Source of the DNA: Candidatus Arcticimaribacter sp.
GTDB lineage: Bacteria; Bacteroidota; Bacteroidia; Flavobacteriales; Flavobacteriaceae
Direction of reading: 5' to 3'
Length of the DNA stretch: 32,474 nt
Assembly: GCA_011526285.1 (NCBI GenBank)
Contig: WTJU01000068.1
Span: 1-32,474 of the forward strand
This document shows, one piece after another, positions 15,250 to 23,092 of this stretch. The number at the start of each line of letters is the position of its first letter. Within the stretch, counting starts at the first letter, position 1. Under the pieces are notes generated by a model. The model was not told the origin of the DNA. It saw nothing but the letters and a program-made list of their open reading frames with translations, and did not search any database. The position numbers were made by a program, and so were the translations under genes.

Positions 15250-15432
15250 TTATTGGAACCACAAATAATAAGGCGTAAAGACAATTACCCAAAAAAGAGT
15301 AGTGGTTACTACAAAAAGAATAAAGAATCCAGAAATAGAAAAAACATCATCTGCTCCTTTAAATAACGGATAGTAATGGCGTAAAAACAGCAAGGAACAA
15401 AGCCCAGTTAATAGTGCAAATAAGACAAACAT
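15250..15432 (-). CDS. Small hypothetical membrane protein (60 aa)
   Basis: Not recognised. From the ATG at 15432 it encodes two hydrophobic helices (about 2-19 and 35-55) around a short loop HYYPLFKGADDVF. A longer reading from a GTG at 15507 would overlap the SRPBCC gene by 64 bp and add a hydrophilic N-terminus, so I prefer the ATG, 11 bp after the SRPBCC stop. The two genes probably share a transcript. It converges on the arsenosugar operon with an 11-bp gap and no visible terminator hairpin. Confidence 0.6.
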   Translation of the reverse strand: MFVLFALLTGLCSLLFLRHYYPLFKGADDVFSISGFFILFVVTTTLFWVIVFTPYYLWFQ

Positions 15433-15443
15433 AAGATGGTTAT

Positions 15444-15887
15444 TTAGGGGGTTAACAAGCAGGTTGATTTGAGGTCGTTTTGGATGTAATTCCAACTTTG
15501 AACGCACTCTGAATAAAATTCTTTGGCTTGAGGGAAAGATGAAAAATCACCTTGTTCTACAACTAAAAGCACACCAATTTCATGGTGTTGTAATGAAAAG
15601 CGGAGCTCAGAAACGTGGTTTTTTAGGATCTCCCGACTGTGAAAAATTTTGAAGCGTAAGCGTTCAAACGGTGTGTATTCTATCAGCTCTCCCTTTACAT
15701 GGGTTGTGGAGGTACCGTCTTTAAATACTTCTTCCCAATTGGCGGGGCTTCCTAAGCCCCAACTGCAGTTTAAACGACAATTGTACATGTACTTTTGGGT
15801 GAGTTCTGGTAATGTCAAAGCATTCCAAATATTTTCGCGTGAAGTGTTCAAAGGGATTTCCAGTCGTGCCCAGAGTGGTTCTTTCAT
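15444..15887 (-). CDS. SRPBCC family protein (START/Aha1-like fold)
   Basis: 147 residues beginning MKEPLWARLEIPLNTSRENIWNALTLPELTQKY. The first 35 residues are the strand-helix opening of the Bet v1/AHSA1-like SRPBCC fold. LIEYTPFERLRFKIFH and LLVVEQGDFSSFPQAKEFYSECVQSWN give the usual later strands and the long C-terminal helix. Such proteins bind small hydrophobic ligands; no ligand can be predicted. It is the first of two minus-strand genes between the arsenosugar operon and the divergent oxidoreductase gene. Cys37, Cys41, Cys128 and Cys143 are noted but form no known metal motif. Confidence 0.78.
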   Translation of the reverse strand: MKEPLWARLEIPLNTSRENIWNALTLPELTQKYMYNCRLNCSWGLGSPANWEEVFKDGTSTTHVKGELIEYTPFERLRFKIFHSREILKNHVSELRFSLQHHEIGVLLVVEQGDFSSFPQAKEFYSECVQSWNYIQNDLKSTCLLTP

Positions 15888-16004
15888 TCATTTCGATTTA
15901 GGACCTTCAACGGGCTGGCACAACGCTTTGTAGGCTAGTTCACGTATCAGGTAAGGTTAGGGTTATTTAAAATTACAGCTTTTTTTAAAAAGAACGAAAT
16001 CCCG

Positions 16005-16012
16005 TACCTTTA
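16005..16012 (+). promoter_or_regulatory. Possible -7 box TACCTTTA for the FAD oxidoreductase gene
   Basis: One mismatch from TANNTTTG, 19 bp upstream of the ATG at 16032. No -33 TTG at proper spacing. The surrounding 144-bp divergent spacer holds no ORF. Confidence 0.3.
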
Positions 16013-16031
16013 AGTCAAAGTTCAAACAACC

Positions 16032-17330
16032 ATGTCCCCTCCTCCAATCATTATTATTGGCAATGGAATTGCTGGCACTACCTTGGCAAGACAATTGCGA
16101 AAAAGAAGCCAACAACCCATACTAATCATATCAAAAGAAAGTGATTACTTTTTTTCACGTACAGCCTTAATGTACGTGTATATGGGGCACCTAAGTTGGG
16201 ATCAATTGGAACCTTACGAACAGGGATTCTGGAAAAAAAACAAAATCGATTTACTGCGAGCAGAAATCACTAGCATTCAGCAAAATGAAAAAACGATAGT
16301 GTTGAGCAATGGCGAACGTTTGGCCTATGATCGCTTGGTTCTTGCAACGGGTTCAACACCTAACAGGTTTGGATGGAAAGGGCAGGAACTAAAAGGTGTT
16401 CAAGGCTTATACACTAAACAAGACCTAGAGCAACTTGAAGCGATGACACCAAGAATAAAACGCGCGGTAATTGTAGGTGGAGGACTCATAGGAATTGAAT
16501 TGGCAGAAATGCTTCATTCCCGCGGAATTGAAGTGACCTTTTTAGTACGTGAAAAAAATTTCTGGAATACAGTCATCTCAGCCACAGAAGGTAGCATGAT
16601 TGAACAGCATATTGTTGAACATGGCATCAATTTGAAAACCAGCACTAGTTTAGTTGAAATATGTGGAGATGAAGAAGGGAACGCAGTAGCTGTGGTTACT
16701 GATAAAGGTGAAAAAATTCCATGTGAATTTGTAGGGCTAACCGCTGGAGTACGACCAAATATTGATTTTCTTAAAGGGAGTGACTTGAACATAAATCGCG
16801 GAATTTTGGTAGATGATTTCTTACAAACCAACTTAACTGATGTGTATGCTATTGGAGATTGTGCAGAGTTACGCCAACCAAAAAGTAATCGTCGTGCCAT
16901 TGAAGCAGTGTGGTATGTTGGACGAATGATGGGAGAAACCTTAGCCCTAACCCTTAGTGGTAAAAAGACAGCCTATCAGCCTAGTCACTGGTTCAACAGT
17001 GCAAAGTTTTTCGATATTGAATATCAAACCTATGGAGTAGTCGCTCCGGAAGAGCATGAGAACGAAGCACATTTTACCTGGCAAGATCCCACAAAACTTC
17101 GCTCTGTCCGATTTTCCTATAACCCCGAGACGGAACGCTTTTTAGGCATCAATAGTTTTGGCATTCGTTTAAGACACGAACGCTTTGAAAAATGGTTGAA
17201 TGATAAGGCGAACATCAACACAGTGATCAAGCAACTTAAAGAAGCGAATTTCGATCCTGAATTTTACACACATTACGAACAAAACATCCAAAACGCATGG
17301 CAAGCACAGCACAATTTAATCAATCTCTAG
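16032..17330 (+). CDS. NAD(P)/FAD-dependent oxidoreductase (pyridine nucleotide-disulfide oxidoreductase fold)
   Basis: 432 residues with two Rossmann domains. The FAD-binding GNGIAG is at 10-15, ATGSTP at 105-110, the NAD(P)-binding GGGLIGIELAE at 149-159, and the second FAD motif VYAIGDCAE at 271-279. The arrangement is like the ferredoxin or rubredoxin reductase/NADH oxidase/nitrite reductase NirB N-terminal group. There is no CxxC disulfide redox centre, so it is not a dithiol reductase. The last 34 bases overlap the next gene, which encodes a membrane polyferredoxin; the pair would pass electrons from NAD(P)H to Fe-S clusters or the reverse. The end acceptor is unknown. Confidence 0.87.
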   Translation: MSPPPIIIIGNGIAGTTLARQLRKRSQQPILIISKESDYFFSRTALMYVYMGHLSWDQLEPYEQGFWKKNKIDLLRAEITSIQQNEKTIVLSNGERLAYDRLVLATGSTPNRFGWKGQELKGVQGLYTKQDLEQLEAMTPRIKRAVIVGGGLIGIELAEMLHSRGIEVTFLVREKNFWNTVISATEGSMIEQHIVEHGINLKTSTSLVEICGDEEGNAVAVVTDKGEKIPCEFVGLTAGVRPNIDFLKGSDLNINRGILVDDFLQTNLTDVYAIGDCAELRQPKSNRRAIEAVWYVGRMMGETLALTLSGKKTAYQPSHWFNSAKFFDIEYQTYGVVAPEEHENEAHFTWQDPTKLRSVRFSYNPETERFLGINSFGIRLRHERFEKWLNDKANINTVIKQLKEANFDPEFYTHYEQNIQNAWQAQHNLINL

Positions 17331-18829
17331 GCAAGAATAGTGGCTTAGTGCTAGGACTGTTAGGTCTAGCCTTGTTGTTTTTCCCCTTTTTTAATGAAGA
17401 GTTTTCTCATTCGTCATTGGGCCTAATCACAAGCTTATCATTAATTACCCTAGGGACACTACTCTACTCCGATTTTCTTTACCGTGGGCAGCCAGCAGGG
17501 GTAAAAAATAACGGGGTTTGGTTTGATGGGCTCTCCTCACGTGGACTATTGGGATGGTTTGTGGCCTTGGCATTAACAGGTTTTTATATCGCATTGTATT
17601 TTTATCCTGAACGCTTAGGATACAACGCACAAGGAAACACAGCTTTGGTTGCTTTTTTTGATCCGTTGAGCAAATTATTGAATGGCAATGCAGCCACACA
17701 ATGGTTTGTCTACGGCACGCTTTACACCTTGGCCATACTTCTCTTTGGTGTAAAATTTATCTATAAATATCGCCACAATCGTTACCAAATTATACGAACG
17801 GTATCGGTTATGTTTTTCCAATTGGGCTTCGCTTTTCTAATTCCAGAATTGCTTTCCCTTTTTAATCCTGAAACCCCTTACTTCGCTAAAGATTTAAAAA
17901 ACATGTGGCCCTTAAACTACTATTTCTTTGAGTCTTGGCACCTTAAAAACATGTTGAATGGAGGGAATTTAGGGCGCTTTATGCTTTTCTCAGGAATTGC
18001 AATGATCTTCATTGTATCTCCTGTATTAACCTATTTATATGGGAAACGCTGGTATTGTTCTTGGGTGTGTGGTTGCGGTGCTTTGGCAGAAACTGCTGGG
18101 GATCCCTTTAGGCAGCTTTCCAGTAAAAAAATAAGTGTTTGGAAATTTGAGCGATGGTCTATACATGCAGTTCTCGTTTTTGTTTTTTTAACCACTATTG
18201 CAGTAATATGGTCTTTCTTGAGTAGCAATCCTAACTTGAGTAGCTTTTCGCGCGAAACTTTTGTCATTGGCGTAGTTGCTTTTCTTTTGCTACTAATGGG
18301 GCTCATTTACGTTTACAAGCGCAAGGACTTAGATAAAGATGCGCTTTACAGCTTTATATCTATTGGCCTAATAATTATTGGCACCCTCTCCATTCAGGCT
18401 TTTTCAGGAGAAAAACACATTTTATTCATTAAGAGTTATACCCTTACCAAGTGGTATGGTTTCGGAATTGGCGCGGCCTTCTCTGGTGTTCTTGGGGTAG
18501 GATTCTATCCGCTACTAGGAAGTCGTGTGTGGTGTCGCTTTGGTTGTCCAATGGCGGCAATTTTAGGACTGCAACAGCGTTTACTCTCACGTTTTCGCAT
18601 TACCACCAACGGAGGGCAGTGCATTTCTTGTGGGAACTGTTCTGCTTATTGCGAAATGGGAATAGATGTTCGCGCCTATGCACAAAAAGGACAAAACATT
18701 GTCCGTTCTTCTTGCGTTGGTTGTGGCATCTGTTCTGCCGTATGTCCACGGGGAGTACTAAAGCTCGAAAATGGAAGTGTAAACCAACGTACAAATCTTC
18801 CTGAATTTCCACTTGGGAATAGTCTCTAA
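17297..18829 (+). CDS. Membrane-bound polyferredoxin (NapH/CcoG/NosR-like 4Fe-4S protein)
   Basis: 510 residues with about ten hydrophobic segments across residues 15-410, then a cytoplasmic ferredoxin domain. Membrane-border motifs are WYCSWVCGCGALAET and WCRFGCPMAAILG, the CxxxCP-type signatures of NapH/NosR. The C-terminal domain holds two [4Fe-4S] sites: Cys442/445/448/452 and Cys473/476/479/483. It has no FMN-binding or periplasmic NosR-type N-terminal domain. It overlaps the FAD oxidoreductase by 34 bp, which implies a complex or electron path between them. Partners known for this family range from quinone-linked reductases to copper-enzyme maturation; none of those is encoded here. Confidence 0.87.
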   Translation: MASTAQFNQSLGKNSGLVLGLLGLALLFFPFFNEEFSHSSLGLITSLSLITLGTLLYSDFLYRGQPAGVKNNGVWFDGLSSRGLLGWFVALALTGFYIALYFYPERLGYNAQGNTALVAFFDPLSKLLNGNAATQWFVYGTLYTLAILLFGVKFIYKYRHNRYQIIRTVSVMFFQLGFAFLIPELLSLFNPETPYFAKDLKNMWPLNYYFFESWHLKNMLNGGNLGRFMLFSGIAMIFIVSPVLTYLYGKRWYCSWVCGCGALAETAGDPFRQLSSKKISVWKFERWSIHAVLVFVFLTTIAVIWSFLSSNPNLSSFSRETFVIGVVAFLLLLMGLIYVYKRKDLDKDALYSFISIGLIIIGTLSIQAFSGEKHILFIKSYTLTKWYGFGIGAAFSGVLGVGFYPLLGSRVWCRFGCPMAAILGLQQRLLSRFRITTNGGQCISCGNCSAYCEMGIDVRAYAQKGQNIVRSSCVGCGICSAVCPRGVLKLENGSVNQRTNLPEFPLGNSL

Positions 18830-18841
18830 AGAGTATCTTCG
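18813..18841 (+). promoter_or_regulatory. Possible promoter TTG-N18-TATCTTCG for the glycosyltransferase genes
   Basis: A TTG at 18813-18815 and TATCTTCG at 18834-18841 (one mismatch from TANNTTTG) have the flavobacterial 18-bp spacing and precede the ATG at 18860 by 18 bp. It would allow the glycosyltransferase trio to be expressed apart from the redox pair. Confidence 0.35.
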
Positions 18842-18859
18842 GCAAAAATTATCCTATTT

Positions 18860-19546
18860 ATGACCCGCATCAGTGTTGTCATTCCTGCTTATAATGAAGA
18901 AAATGCTATCGCTAATGTCATTGCAGAGATACCCACTATTGTTAACGAAATAGTGGTTGTGAATAACAATTCAACTGATGCTACAGTTGCGGTAGCACAA
19001 GCCGCAGGTGCAACTGTTTTAACCGAAAACAACAAAGGATATGGTTATGCTTGCCTCAAAGGTCTTGCCTACCTTAAGGCAGGAAATACCCCAGACATTG
19101 TAGTATTTCTCGATGGCGATTATTCTGATTTTCCAAAAGAATTAAATCTCTTAGTGCAACCCATAATCGACAATAAAGTGGACTTTGTGGTGGGAGCACG
19201 TGTAAAAGAAAAACGAGAAGAAGGGTCGTTAACACCACAACAAATTTTTGGAAATTGGCTAGCGTGTTATTTAATGCGTTTATTGTTTAAATCAGAGTTT
19301 ACAGATTTAGGTCCTTTTCGTGCCATTCGGTGGGAAACACTTGAAGCACTAGAAATGGGAGATAAAACCTATGGCTGGACAGTAGAAATGCAACTTAAGG
19401 CGCTACGGCAAAAAATTCCGTATCAAGAAATCCCTGTATCTTATAAGAAAAGAATTGGCGTTTCTAAGGTATCAGGTACAGTAAAAGGAACTATATTTGC
19501 AGGAGCAAAAATTATTGGGTGGATTTTCAAGCATTATTTATCCTAA
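18860..19546 (+). CDS. Glycosyltransferase family 2, dolichol-phosphate mannose synthase-like
   Basis: 228 residues. A GT-A domain begins ISVVIPAYNEENAI (4-17), with NNNSTDAT (35-42), NKGYGYACLKGL (58-69) and the metal-binding DGD at 85-87. The later part, TDLGPFRAIRWETLEALEMGDKTYGWTVEMQLKAL, is typical of polyprenyl-phosphate sugar synthases. No membrane domain follows. The likely reaction is transfer of a sugar from a nucleotide donor to polyprenyl phosphate, giving a lipid-linked donor. The next two genes encode a membrane processive-type glycosyltransferase and a GT-C-like protein, and the latter type uses such lipid donors. Confidence 0.86.
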   Translation: MTRISVVIPAYNEENAIANVIAEIPTIVNEIVVVNNNSTDATVAVAQAAGATVLTENNKGYGYACLKGLAYLKAGNTPDIVVFLDGDYSDFPKELNLLVQPIIDNKVDFVVGARVKEKREEGSLTPQQIFGNWLACYLMRLLFKSEFTDLGPFRAIRWETLEALEMGDKTYGWTVEMQLKALRQKIPYQEIPVSYKKRIGVSKVSGTVKGTIFAGAKIIGWIFKHYLS

Positions 19547-19556
19547 AGCGACAATT

Positions 19557-21059
19557 ATGGAACACTTTTGGCTAAACATTTCCTTCCTCGTGATGGGATT
19601 GTACGCCCTTTCCTTATTACTTGTCTTTTTCTACAGTTTGGCGCAACTCCATTTGCTATTCAACTACAAAAAAGCACAAAAAAATAAACCTGAACTTACG
19701 CCATTAGCTACTTCAGACCTAGCTAAAGTTCCCTATGTTACCATACAACTACCCGTCTTTAACGAACTTTATGTTATGGAGCGATTGCTTCATTGCATTA
19801 ATGAAATTGAATACCCAAGAGAACGACTTGAAGTTCAGGTGCTTGATGATTCTACTGACGAATCGGTTGAGCTCACACAATCTTTAGTGGCCAAGCTACA
19901 AAAAGGCGGTTTGGACATTGTTCAAATTCGTCGTAAAGACCGCGTTGGTTTCAAAGCAGGTGCATTAAAAGAAGGACTAAAAACTGCAAAAGGAGAATTC
20001 ATTGCCATTTTTGATGCCGATTTTCTTCCTCGACCAGATTGGTTACTTAAAACAGTACCCCACTTTGACAGCCCAGAAATTGGTGTGGTTCAAACCCGTT
20101 GGGAACACCTTAACCACGACTACTCTGTCTTAACCAAGGTACAAGCCTTTGCCCTAGATGCGCACTTTACCCTAGAACAAGTGGGGAGAAATAGCGAAGG
20201 ACACTTTATTAATTTTAATGGTACCGCAGGTATTTGGCGCAAAGAAACCATAATCGATGCAGGAAACTGGGAGGGAGATACGTTAACCGAAGATCTTGAC
20301 TTAAGTTACCGTGCACAACTAAAAAATTGGAAGTTCAAATATTTAGAAGATGTACATACACCTTCAGAACTTCCTGTGGTAATGAGTGCGATCAGATCGC
20401 AGCAATTTCGCTGGAATAAAGGCGGAGCAGAGAACTACCAAAAAATGATAAAACGTGTTATGGGAAAAGAAGGACTACCCCTTGCAACTCGTTTTCATTC
20501 TGTTCTTCATTTATTAAACAGCACTATGTTTTTGAATGTATTAGTGGTTGGTTTCTTAAGTATCCCAATGTTATACATCAAAAATGAATGGGGACATTTG
20601 GCCTGGTTTTTTAAAGTATCTTCTCTTTTTATTGTTAGCACAATGATCTTTTTCTACTGCTACTGGGAGTTGTATCGCCGACAATACGGTAGTGGTATCG
20701 TTCAGTTTTTTGAATACACCCGTACTTTTTTTACTTTTTATACCGTTGCTATGGGCTTCTCTTTCCACAATGCACTAGCAGTGTTAGAAGGTCATCGCGG
20801 GAAAAGAAGTGAATTTGTACGCACCCCAAAGTTCAATATCCAAACGCTTAAAGATTCTTGGAAAAACAACAAATACATTCCAAAAAAAGTACATAAAAAC
20901 ACCATAGTAGAAGGATTGCTGTCCCTGTACTTCCTATTTGGCATGTACAGTGCATTTGTGGTTGGTAAAGAAGGAGACTTTGGTTTATTCCCTTTTCATC
21001 TTCTTCTATTCCTTGGCTTCGGCTTTATCTTTGTGAGTTCGTTTAGAACCCAAGGATAA
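19557..21059 (+). CDS. Membrane glycosyltransferase family 2, cellulose synthase/ceramide glucosyltransferase-like
   Basis: 500 residues from the ATG at 19557; the longer reading from 19497 lies in the previous gene and is rejected. There is an N-terminal helix (8-35), then a cytoplasmic GT domain with VLDDSTDES (96-103), KAGALKEGL (133-141), DAD at 153-155, TEDLDLSYR at 244-252 and the QQFRW motif at 282-286. Four or five membrane helices follow (about 315-500). The D,D,D,QxxRW set marks a processive-type enzyme or the single-step lipid glucosyltransferases of the same fold. No PilZ, BcsB or BcsC partner is nearby, so a glycolipid or short glycan product is more likely than cellulose. Confidence 0.88.
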   Translation: MEHFWLNISFLVMGLYALSLLLVFFYSLAQLHLLFNYKKAQKNKPELTPLATSDLAKVPYVTIQLPVFNELYVMERLLHCINEIEYPRERLEVQVLDDSTDESVELTQSLVAKLQKGGLDIVQIRRKDRVGFKAGALKEGLKTAKGEFIAIFDADFLPRPDWLLKTVPHFDSPEIGVVQTRWEHLNHDYSVLTKVQAFALDAHFTLEQVGRNSEGHFINFNGTAGIWRKETIIDAGNWEGDTLTEDLDLSYRAQLKNWKFKYLEDVHTPSELPVVMSAIRSQQFRWNKGGAENYQKMIKRVMGKEGLPLATRFHSVLHLLNSTMFLNVLVVGFLSIPMLYIKNEWGHLAWFFKVSSLFIVSTMIFFYCYWELYRRQYGSGIVQFFEYTRTFFTFYTVAMGFSFHNALAVLEGHRGKRSEFVRTPKFNIQTLKDSWKNNKYIPKKVHKNTIVEGLLSLYFLFGMYSAFVVGKEGDFGLFPFHLLLFLGFGFIFVSSFRTQG

Positions 21060-22384
21060 TGTTCAAGCAGCTATTTTCATTGCGTAGCCTTTTTCTCATT
21101 TTACCCATTTCCATTTGTTATTGGCTTTTAGCCCATACCCCTCGTGAGAATAGTAGTACTTTATTACTGTTCTTCTTTAGCAGCTGCCTATTGAGTTATT
21201 TCTCATTCAAGCAAAGCTCTGTTAATCAAATCTTTTTACAGGGATTGTTTTTTCGCTTCCTATTTATTGGAATCGTACCATGGCTCTCGCAAGATTTTTT
21301 CCGCTTTATATGGGATGGTTTATTGCTCTATAATCACATCAATCCTTACGCATATACCCCAGATATGTTAATGGGAATGGATATTCTATTTTCAACTGAA
21401 TTGAAGGAGGAACTATGGCGTGGTATGGGAACCTTAAGCGCAGGGCATTTTTCTAACTACCCACCCATAAATCAAATGGGCTTTTTATTTTCTGTCGCTT
21501 GGTTTCCCGAGCAGTTAGTTACTTCTATTATTGCGATGCGGCTTTTACTAATCGCTGCTGACGTAGGTGTGTTTTTAATTGGAAAACAATTATTATCCCA
21601 TTGGCAATTGCCCGAAAAAAGAATTGGTTGGTATTTCCTTAATCCTTTGGTGATCGTTGAGTTAACGGGAAATCTGCATTGGGAAGGAGTTTTACTTTTC
21701 TTCTTTGCGCTGGGGAGCTGGTGGTATGTAAAGCAAAAACACACACTAGCAGCTTTTGCATTTGCCCTGTCGGTTGCAACAAAACTTATTCCCCTTCTTA
21801 TTCTTCCTGTTTTTGCTCGTTTTCAATCCTTGAAAAAAACAGCACTAATGGTAGCCGTTGGCAGTGGGGTTTTATGCCTTCTTTTTTTACCTTTTTTCTG
21901 GTCTGTAGGGGTAGAAAACTACATGGCGACAATTCGTTTATGGTTCAAAAATTTTGAGTTTAACGGGAGCTTTTATTACATCATCCGCTGGATTGGATAT
22001 GAACTAAAAGGCTACAATATCATTCGTCAATGGGGTGAATTTTCTCCTTATTTAATTGTCTCACTTATCGCTTTTTTTAGCTTTTGGTCAAAGAAAACAA
22101 ACTATCAACAGCTATTTAATGGAATGTTGTTACTCTTGAGTTGCTATTACTTTATGTCCTCAATTGTGCACCCGTGGTATGTTGTCCCACTTGTTTTTTT
22201 AAGCTTGTTTAGTTCTTATAGCTATGCTGTGATTTGGAGTGTCTTGGTTTTCGTGAGCTATGTAACCTACGCCCACCCAAGTTTTCAAGAGAATTTTATT
22301 TTGATTGGGCTAGAATATGGTCTAGTACTGTCTGTCTTATTTTATGAATTAAATAAAGGACGCCCCTTACTTAAGCATTTTTAA
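21059..22384 (+). CDS. Multi-spanning GT-C-like membrane protein, putative mannosyltransferase
   Basis: 441 residues with roughly ten to twelve hydrophobic helices. The first large loop carries SQDFFRFIWDGLLL (77-90) followed by HINPYAYTP (93-101). This pattern of Asp79, Arg82 and Asp86 then NPY is seen in GT87-type and related polyprenyl-phosphate-dependent mannosyltransferases. Sugar and acceptor are not determined. The ATG overlaps the previous stop by one base (TAATG). The last 18 bases overlap, tail to tail, the pseudouridine synthase gene on the other strand. Confidence 0.78.
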   Translation: MFKQLFSLRSLFLILPISICYWLLAHTPRENSSTLLLFFFSSCLLSYFSFKQSSVNQIFLQGLFFRFLFIGIVPWLSQDFFRFIWDGLLLYNHINPYAYTPDMLMGMDILFSTELKEELWRGMGTLSAGHFSNYPPINQMGFLFSVAWFPEQLVTSIIAMRLLLIAADVGVFLIGKQLLSHWQLPEKRIGWYFLNPLVIVELTGNLHWEGVLLFFFALGSWWYVKQKHTLAAFAFALSVATKLIPLLILPVFARFQSLKKTALMVAVGSGVLCLLFLPFFWSVGVENYMATIRLWFKNFEFNGSFYYIIRWIGYELKGYNIIRQWGEFSPYLIVSLIAFFSFWSKKTNYQQLFNGMLLLLSCYYFMSSIVHPWYVVPLVFLSLFSSYSYAVIWSVLVFVSYVTYAHPSFQENFILIGLEYGLVLSVLFYELNKGRPLLKHF

Positions 22385-23092
22385 TAGATTGATTTCCTGT
22401 TCAGTGAGTTGGCGCCATCTCCCACGGGGTAGATCTTTTTTTGTTAAATGCGCATAAGTAACCAAATCAAGTTGCTCAACAGTATAGCCAACAGCGTCAA
22501 AAATTTGATGCACTGCTTTATATGTTTGGTCGTGAATCTCAATTCCCACCACACGTTTTGGTTCTCCGTGAATGAAGCTTATTTCTTGTACTTCTAATCG
22601 TTTATTACGGTCAATAGCAATGCCCTTCTTGATTTTATCGAGTGCTTCACTGCTTAAGTTTTTATCTAAAACTACCTGATATATTTTCTTAACACGCGTG
22701 GAAAGGCTTCTTAATTTACTGGTCATTTCCTGATCGTTGGTAAACAAAAGTAAACCTGTAGAAGATCGATCCATTGCATGAATGGGATCAATGCGAAAAG
22801 GAGCGGCACGCTCGACCAGCTCCATTGCATCTTTCTTGTAGTTTCCTTTTTTTACCGCTGCTAAAAATCCTTTTGGTTTATTCAGAAGTACGTAAGTGGG
22901 TTTGTCAGAATTTATGCGCTGCCCATCAAAGCGAACATCGTCTCCAGGCTGTACTTGATAGCCCATTTCTGTTACAATCTTCCCGTTTACTTTAACGGTT
23001 CCTAATGAGATATGCAGGTCGGCTTCTCTTCGAGAACAAAGACCAGAATTTGCAATGAATTTATTTAATCGAATGGTTTTTTTATTTGCCAT
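22367..23092 (-). CDS. rRNA pseudouridine synthase, RsuA/RluB/RluF family
   Basis: 241 residues: an S4 RNA-binding domain (RLNKFIANSGLCSRREADLHISLGTVKVNG, 8-37), then the catalytic domain with VLLNKPKGFLA (68-78) and the active-site Asp108 in IHAMDRSSTGLLLFTND. Most family members read GRLD before this Asp; here it is HAMD, lacking the Arg. KIYQVVLDKNL and GIEIHDQTYKAVHQIF complete the fold. It modifies one uridine in rRNA; whether 16S or 23S is not clear. The start overlaps the nitrilase stop by one base (TAATG on the minus strand), so it is the last gene of the mevalonate operon. Its 3' end overlaps the convergent membrane gene by 18 bp. Confidence 0.9.
   Translation of the reverse strand: MANKKTIRLNKFIANSGLCSRREADLHISLGTVKVNGKIVTEMGYQVQPGDDVRFDGQRINSDKPTYVLLNKPKGFLAAVKKGNYKKDAMELVERAAPFRIDPIHAMDRSSTGLLLFTNDQEMTSKLRSLSTRVKKIYQVVLDKNLSSEALDKIKKGIAIDRNKRLEVQEISFIHGEPKRVVGIEIHDQTYKAVHQIFDAVGYTVEQLDLVTYAHLTKKDLPRGRWRQLTEQEINLLKMLK

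Noticed and set aside
18451-18804. 117-residue Cys/Trp-rich ORF in another frame of the polyferredoxin gene
   Set aside because: It is a shadow of the ferredoxin domain; its composition has no protein-like pattern.
19557-21059. Cellulose synthase operon
   Set aside because: No BcsB, BcsC, BcsZ or PilZ domain is present; only the GT2 catalytic pattern is shared.
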